From Alentia gelatinosa (taxonomy: Eukaryota > Annelida > Polychaeta > Phyllodocida > Polynoidae): 64,000 nt of DNA. The first letter of the stretch is position 1. Each line of letters begins with the position of its first letter. The translations under genes were made by a program, and so were the position numbers. The notes under the pieces are model-generated. The model had not been told where the DNA came from and did no database searches. It saw nothing but the letters and a program-made list of their open reading frames with translations. Location of the stretch: the NCBI GenBank assembly GCA_950022655.1, contig OX465584.1:5403694-5467693 (forward strand), in the 5' to 3' direction. Below are positions 12,501 to 21,500 of this stretch, one piece after another.

Positions 12501-15500
12501 GCTACGCCTTGGGCAGTAATTTTTCCAAGCCTTACCTCGTAACTTTGACTTATTCCCACCGGAACATAGTTTCCCTCTAATCTTTGTCTTTCAAGGAAAT
12601 TACCCTATTTTTTGTGGACTCAAACATCCTAATCACGATGAGAGGTAGAGGGCAAAAGAAGGAGATGAGAGGATGAGATTATGGAATTATTCCACCTTGT
12701 CTCAGGATAGTGCAATAGTCTTTAAGTCAGAGTAAGCCCCTCAGATGTTTATTTAGGCCAGTACAATTCAGGCAGTAGTCCTATTCCATTTTTAACCCTT
12801 TAAGGGCGAATGATGCCTTCAGGCATCATCCAGACCAGGGCGAATGATGCCTTGAGGCATCATTTCTCAAAAATCTACAAAATCGTTTTTAACAAAAAAA
12901 TAATGGAAGAACATTAATGAAATTTTCACAGAATGTGTGTATAACACCATTGTTGGTATTTTTACTCCAAAGAAATGAAATATTTAAGAATATAAATCAT
13001 ATCACGTGATTAAACAACTGAATTGTGGGTTTTAATGACAAGGTGTTCGTCCCCTAGCAGTTTAAAGTGCCACCAGCACCCGTCCTCAAGGCGCTGGCTT
13101 GGCCACAGGCACCCGTCCTTAAAGGGTTGATAAGTTTTTGATTCTGCTGCACTGACTCACACAATATCTACTAACTATATATCTATTTGAAAAAAACGAA
13201 GTCTCTGGTGCCCTCTCGGAACCTCTGGCCCCTCCGGTAACTCCGGCTGGCCGGCGGCGTCTCTACTCATCAGGACTGCCCCTCCAATGGGATGTCAGTT
13301 TTCCTTGTTTCTTCGGAATTCCGTGTTTTCATTTTTGGAATAAGATATCCTTTTTTCTTGTGTAAAATGAACATAACAATTAAAAAATACTCAAATCAGC
13401 CATGACTCATAAATTCCCCAATTAACCTGCCTCCAGACCCATATTCCGCAGTGATAATGTTATTTGTATCTACTATATTTTAGGTCTTTTGGGTGTATAT
13501 ATAGATCTGATGTCTAACCCTGTATTGCCAAGGAAATATTTCCTTGTTTTTTTCTGACCCCAACTGACATCCCTGCTCCATGCAACTACCGCAATATGTT
13601 CCCACTTTTTGTAAGTCTGAGGCAGCAAATTCCACTTAAAAGATATTTCAACGTTTTTTACTGAGTCTGACTTACTAACATCCCTGTAATTTGAATGTAT
13701 ATTTACAGGAGTCGGCTGATGATGATATCGTGATTCCCGTTGGGCGTAAAACAAGCCCACGAGGGCAGACCGCTCCGGCTACCATGGAGACTGCATGTAC
13801 TGCTGGCCGTATGACTCCGGACTACCCCGCAACCCCACAGAGCCTGCGCTACGACTTGTCGCGGGCTGTTCTCCTCAGCGAGACTTTCCTGAAAAATGGC
13901 AAATCAGAACCATCGAGCAGTGATCAAGAGGTGTGTTGTTCGTAATTGACACTGACAATAGATTCACAGTGCAGCTCAAAGGGATTGGGTTTCATATTTT
14001 TCAGAACTGGGGTATCACCAAGAAATTATGCAATGCCAATTATAATAATTTCCCAAGACCTCCCAGCTGGAAGAACACTGTATATAGATTGGGCATAGAC
14101 AAGTATTATGAACCACAGACATTTTATAACAGCTACTTACAGTTATGGAAGATTGAATAAACTAAGGAAGTTAATTAACCAAATGACAGTTATGGAAGTT
14201 TAAGTACTGTAAGTTCCCACATATAAGAAGCGTCTAATACACAAACCAAACCCCGAGTCACCCAAACTCGGGGTGCATCTTATACAAGAGATGCATCTTA
14301 TATTCGTGAATTTACGGTCCTTACATAATAGAACCGATTGTTCTAATTTTATTCATGTACAAACGTTTATACTGCTGCAGGGGTAAGTCAAACCGGTGTT
14401 CTCACCGAAGTCCCTGCAGGGTAAATAAAAAAATAAAAAAATAATAATTTGGAGCTTCAAATTGGAAATCAGCCTGTTTTAGTATAATTTCTCTTGCCTT
14501 CCTAAATGTTTTAGTTTTTCCTCACAATACCTCGTACCAATTTTGTATTGATTGCTTCCACAGGTTGAAATCAGGAATTTCCAGTTGGCAGCTCAGAAGT
14601 TGCCGAAAATGTCAGTTGAGAAAACTGAAGAAGCCCGCGACGGGTTCGAACAACTCAAAATTAGGGAACTGCACTTCCCCTGCGAAGAAGGCGTGGGAGA
14701 GACCACTCAACAGGTCAGTGCAGGCTGATGGAAAAAGAAAAGGAAACATGGATGCCAAGGACCCGTTTTTTAGACTGGATAATCGTTAATAGCAACCATT
14801 TTAAGACCCTAGTCTAATGACCATACATTTGGCGATAATTATCGAACCTATGGGACCGGTTTTTTAGACGCAACAATTGTTAATAGCAATTATTAAAAAT
14901 ATCTTGAGTTTTCAAGATAAATACAACGACCATTGGCCCCAATTTTTCAATAATTATCACCAAATGTATGATGATTACAAAATGGTCACTATTAACGATT
15001 ATTGCATCTAAAAAGACTGGTACTTGGGGCAGATTCTCACTTTATCTATCTTAAAAACAATCTTGAATCTATAATAATCGCTATTAACAATTATCAGGTC
15101 TAAAAAACAAGTCCCAGGGACCCAGTTTTTAGATGGGATAATCGCTGTCAGGATCTGAGGGATAGGTCCATTTTTTTAATTTTTTTTTTTTAAAATTATT
15201 TTGCAATATGATATTCAAAGATGGAAGCTTTTCAAATTTCCATGGACATTGATCTTTTTCATTTTCAGTCTATTCAATTTTTTCCTTGTGTAAAACAAAG
15301 GTTAATTATGAACTTCATTTTAGCCAATGAAACGATGGTTTAAGCCCCAACTGACATCGCTCGATTATACAATCATAGGAATATAGATATCACTGCATTT
15401 TTGTTTTAATACAGCCCAAGCAGACAGATAGCAAAGAAGATGACGCAAAAATTAAAATCTCCTCCCAGGATTCAGCCACCAAAGAAGAGAATGGCAAACC

Positions 15501-18500
15501 GAAGGTAAACCATATTCACTACTTCCACACATATCCTGTTTCTGAACCTGGGAGGTGTTTGTCAGATAACAACATTTTTTTCAGTTGTGATAAAAAAATA
15601 TCTGATAAAAAAATAAAAGAGGGACCTTTTGGGCAACCAATGTAGCAAAGCCTTCCACAGGCCTGGTCACTGTTGGGCTGTTATGATCACTGTTGGTCCA
15701 AGACCTCAAAAACAAACACTGCACGAAAACCATCATTTTACATATGAATGTGCCAGGCGTACATAAGTAGGTATTTTGCGTCTACAAGGTCGTCTTAATC
15801 CCCGTGTGTATACACCTCATCTGTAGGCGTATATAAGCATCCAGTGAAGAGGACTTCACTGAGAGCGGGCGGGGGGAGGTGGGGGAGGCGGGTGGGGGAG
15901 GGAGGGCTTCCTACTGAGGACACCTGTACTTCTACCAACACAAAGGGGCGGGGGCAGAGGGTATTTTCTCTCATATACACCGGGTGTGAAATACAGCCAA
16001 GACGCGTCTGTCGTATATAAGGCCTGGGCGTATATAAATGAAAACAAGTCAATATTCAGCCAATACATGCACTTCCGTGATGGCGTATATATGAATAAAA
16101 CAGTGGTTTTCGTGCAGTGTAAGACATGTCTCATATGAATATTGCCTAACAGAAAATTATAATATTTGGGAATTTTATATAATGGACATGGATAATTCAT
16201 GACAGTAAACATTGTTTCATTCTTTGACTGGTGGCACAGGCCCATCTGGCGTGTGACGACGCCAAGAAGTCTGACGAGACGGAGAGTGACTCCATCTACT
16301 ACACCGCCAGCAGCTGCCCCTCCGAGAACTCATTTGACCTCCGCCAGGAGAGGATGATCAAGCCCGTGACTAAATCTGCCAGACCTGCGTCGAAGTATAA
16401 CAGGAAGGGTTCCCCAATTAAAGGCATCACCAGACAACAGGTAGGTTTTATCTACTTTTTTTTCTTTTTTTTTATTTACAAGAAGCATCAGTTCTGCATA
16501 GAGCAGATCTTCCACTGAGTTATACGAATACAGTCATATGCGCAATGCGTTACACAGAAGTAAGGAATAATACAGGATGATGATGGTTGCCAAATTCCTG
16601 ACCAAAATTATACGTGTAGATACCACAAGTAACAATGAACCCTAGGTCACCCAGTCATATGTTGAGTACATGGTTTTTATCACAACTTTAAACTCTTTTA
16701 TATCACTGATTCTCTTAATCTCTACATTTAGCTGCGCCCATAGCTTATTTCCCTGATACATTGGTGATTTCTGGTATAGTCATGTTTGGACATTCGGAGT
16801 CTTAAACCTTATTTTAATTGAACTCCGCTTTGTACGCTGTGCACTTTCAAGCAGAGCAGCGTTTGCTGATAACTTGTACATTTGTTTGATTAACTGCATT
16901 TTACGACGTGTCTCTAGGAGATCAATCTTGAACATAGCATGTAGGTCGGTTATGCGCATTTTTCTCCACTTCTCATTCAGCACCACATGCAAGGCCCTAT
17001 TCTGTACCAATTGAAGCGAACCGATGTCCTTTTTTGTAGTGCCATCGACTAAGTAACTGCAGTATTCTAAGATGGGCCTGATTACTACTTTGTAAATTTT
17101 GAGAGCCACCTCTTTAGTTAAACAACTTCTGATTTTTTGTAGCTTGAACACACATGCATTGCAATTCTTAATCATGTTTCGGATGTGGTGATTAAAATTC
17201 AAGAACCCGTCTATTGTGACTCCTAGGTATAGATAGCGTCTTACATCAGATAGTTTAGATCCTCCACACAGCAGGTCAAGTCTAGGTAGATGCGGATATC
17301 TTCAGGTGGAGGCACTCCAACATGTTTGCGTTTTGGACGCATTTACAGTCATACCGTGAATTGTACACCAATTCATGATTACACTTTGATCCGCATTTCA
17401 AGCATTTGGATTAAAACAAGTTAAGAATAAGAGGGAATAAGTTGTGAAGTGTGAAAGAGTTGAAATTATGAATTAAAATAGAAATTTAAAAAAAATAAAA
17501 ATGGATTAAAACAAGTATATGGTGGTGTTTATAGGAACTGCCCTAACATTGTATATTAAAAAGAAACTACATTGAGATCTGTAGCTGCTGAAAATGTGCC
17601 ATGAGTTTTCATTGTGGAGTATCTGAAAAACTCAGACACTCTGAGAGATGCTTCTTCTAAATCAAAAAAAAAATTAAAAAATTAAAAAAAAATCTCATGA
17701 GGCAAAGCCGAGTTAGATTATGTAGCAAATCAAAACAAATGGTGTATTTTCAGTGGCTATGGATTGAGTGCAGTTCAGTTCAGATTTGATCTCATTCTGA
17801 TATCTGACTAATTGGCTTACATGTGTGACACCATCACCCATTGAGTTTTTTTATACTCCATGGGTGTTCAGTAAGAGCTCCACATGTTAAGTCTATGGAA
17901 AAAAATTCCAGATGAAAATAAAACAGTCTGAAATATATGCTTTTCTCAAATATTGACCTGAATCTTGAAGCAATTATTACAACCTGAAAATTTACAAAGT
18001 CTTTTTTTTTTTAATTGTTTTTTTTGTTGTTTTTTACAAATTTACAAAGTCCTCTGCCAATAGATGCTTATCAAAGGAATTGATAAAGTTGCTGAATAGT
18101 TTGATGGACATTTCTAGGTGAGCCTCCTTGCTGTACAGGAGAAGAGCGAGATCATGATGAGATTCTTTAGTGGCCTCCCTGAGGCCGAACCAGTGCCTGA
18201 AGTTGAGATAATTGAAAGGCCACCAAAAGGTAAATGTTTCTATATTTTAAACTTCTTTTTTTTTTCTTTTTCTTTCCTAAGATGCCTTGGATTATGTAAA
18301 CAGGTTTGAGCAAGCTTTGTGACCAGTTCAAACATTGCCTAGTCATATTTCGTTTAAAACCAGATTCGTAAGCATTTTCCCAGGTGTTTCCTATATTTTG
18401 GGCCACTTCACCAGTTGGACATCACCCCTCACCATTGTTTTTTATACCCACATCTGGTTTTATTGATAAATTAATCAGAAAGGACAGGTATATTATGCCT

Positions 18501-21500
18501 GGTCTCAAAATTCGACAATGTTATATGCCTTGAAACAACCAAACTTTTAGATGCCGGAAGAATCTGACTCAAATGAAATCTTGAAATTCCACCCATTCCG
18601 TCTTTTAGATAGATCACAGAACCCAAAATCTGCTTGTTTCTCCCACTCCCCCCACAAATTTTTTTCTTCATATTTAGCACGATTATAGGTTATATGTATC
18701 CCTTTCTCGTGTAAAAATTTCATTGCTTAATTCGTATGGGAAGTATGGGAAATCCTCCATATACGCACAGTGAGGTTTTATAGAACCTAAGACAGTTCTA
18801 TACTTGAGACACTTTTAGCGGCGATCGTCCGTGGCGCACTACGACACTGTCTATAGGACACCGGCCATCTTTTGTCGCCGAACCTGTCGTGAAATCGCTG
18901 GTTGGTCTTGGGCCTTCCTGGCCACACAATGGTCGTGACTAAAAAACAGGGCCCTGGATATCCCAGGAAACCCCCCTATCTAAGTAATAGGGAAAGCTAG
19001 AAAGGTTCTTAAAGTATAGTAAAGTTTGGGAAGAGAAATTCTAAACTGACCGGATGTAAAATCAACCAAACCAATCCCTGAATACATCACTGTAACAAGG
19101 GACTACAACACTAAGCAGTAAGAGGGAATCAACGTGGGAATTTAATATTTCAAACCTTTAATTTCCAGTCCAAAGCCGCCCATCCACAAGAGCCCGAAAG
19201 GTGAAGCCGGTCTTAGAACAGGAGACCCTACCACCAGTTCAGGGCAGAGCCATGATGCTTGTCAAGCCTAAGGTACATTTTCCCTAGAACCACTTTTCCA
19301 ATTTTGTCTAAAACTGAGAATTTTTCACACCATGTTTGTTTTTTTTTGGAAATGAAAGTCGAGTATTTTTCTCTGTGTAATCATTTTGGGACATTTGTTT
19401 CTAAAAAAATATTTAGAATATTTTCATTACTTTTAGTCATAGATGATGCAGTCTGTTATATTATGATGTAAGATTTGTGAATTATATCAGAGCCAGTTTG
19501 GCAAGTTTTTGCCAAACTGCATGGACATTCACAATTTAGGCACTGAAATGTTTTGCTACATAATATCTTATTCCTGATGTGAAGGCCTCATTGATTTTAC
19601 CTAGACTCAGTGCCGTTAGGAATTCTCGACTGAATGAATCTGAAAGCGATTTGATCAAGCAATGGTCCTTGTTCAATACAATATAATTTGCTGCATATGT
19701 GAAATACAGTAAAACCCCGCTTAAGGGGTTACCCTTTGTTCCAAGCAAAGTGTCCCCTTTGGTGAGGTGTTCCCTTAAGTGGGGTTGAAATAAACTAAAT
19801 AAAGATTTCTGTTCCAAACAAAGTTTCCCCTTAAGCGGGGTGTCCCCGTAAGCGAGGTGTCCCAGAGGCGGGGTTTTACTGTATATACTTTACAAATTTA
19901 TTGACTGGTTTCAACTCTGGCCTGTATAGTGGTCAAGAAGGTTGTTATAGTGGTAAACATAATCCCATATGGCAGCTTTCATCTTTTCATTTGAAATCCA
20001 CCTTTTTGGAATTTTCATGGAATATGTTTACCTTAGGCCACTCAAAAAAAACAACTTGTTTCTCATCACCGCGTGCATCAGAAAAAACAATTTTAGATTT
20101 TTTTTATTTTTTTTTAAATAGGTGAACCTTGATAGAAATTATGAAAGGTATGTGTATTTAGTATCAAATTAAAGCTCCTGATGTCAAGGATGCATTAAAT
20201 GTATAGCCAATCAAGATCTGGAAACCCTTTGTAAGCAGACACCCTGCGTAAGCGGCCACTTTGGCCTGGATCGGAGGGTGTCCGCTGATGTGGGGTTTTA
20301 CTGTATGTCTGAAGTCCATTTTATGGCACTTCAAAAGCCATCTTTAATATAGCAAAAAAAAACAACAACAACAACAAAAAAAGCGCCCTCGTCATATTTT
20401 TCATGGCTTGGTGATGAGAAACAAGCTTTTTTTTTGAGTGGCCTTATGTAAAACAAAGTTGATGTTAATTGAGCCTCATTCATGCCAAAGACCAGTGGTT
20501 TCCACCTCTTCACAGAGCCCCAGCCCCAGCATGTTACCGACATGTTTACACATTTTCTCAGTCTCTTTGAGGTAGCAAATATCAAATGAAAATATGTTTT
20601 TCACACCACAAATTAAAAGGAAGTAAGGTGCACCAGTTTCCCATGGAAGAAATTCTAAAGCATGACAAATGAATGATTTAAGATATGAGGTGAATAGCAC
20701 TTCTGTCTCCAACCAAAAAAAATTGTTCTACATTTTCTTTCTGACCCCAACTTGTTTCCTGTTCCTAAGACTGATCCTTGTATTATTATATACCTATGGC
20801 CGTATGAACCACACATACTGCCCGCTGCTACCCATGATGTATGTATAGCTGTACGTCACACTGTGACGTACGGGGTATGTGATCACGTGACTAGCTATAA
20901 TTTTGCCATTTTTAGGTATATAATAATACGAAAACGGGCTGACTATCTTCGTACGTCAAAATACTTGGTGAAATTATCAATCAGATACATCCCTCTGCCT
21001 TCGGCATGGGGATGTATCTGATCAATAATTTCACTGCGTATTTTTGACGTACGAAGACAGTAAGCCAGTTTCCGTATAAGACACCATTCAGGTTTCTAAC
21101 CTCTCTGTTTCTATCTCAGTCTCGCTGCCGTAGCAGTGCAAATGAAGAGCCGAAACAGGCAGCAATTTGCAGTGCGGCAAACAGCAAGTCATCGAACCTG
21201 ACCGACAAGAGCAGCCATCACCTTGTCAGCGCAGTGAAGATCCACCAGATCAATGGTCCGCAGGAAAACGCAGTCTCTCGGAGAGGCTTCGTGGGTGGCA
21301 AGAAGAAATTGCCATCACCGAAGCTCAACAAAACAAACTTCAAAGTCACACCTCAGTCGCCATCAGCGAACGGCACCATCGGAGGCAATGTGGTGCTTGG
21401 ACTGACCTCTGGCCGGGCCACAAAGAGGTAGGATCTTCTCGGTAACTGAGAACATCTCTTTTTTATCTGAGTTCTTTTAGACGCGATAATCGCTAATAGC

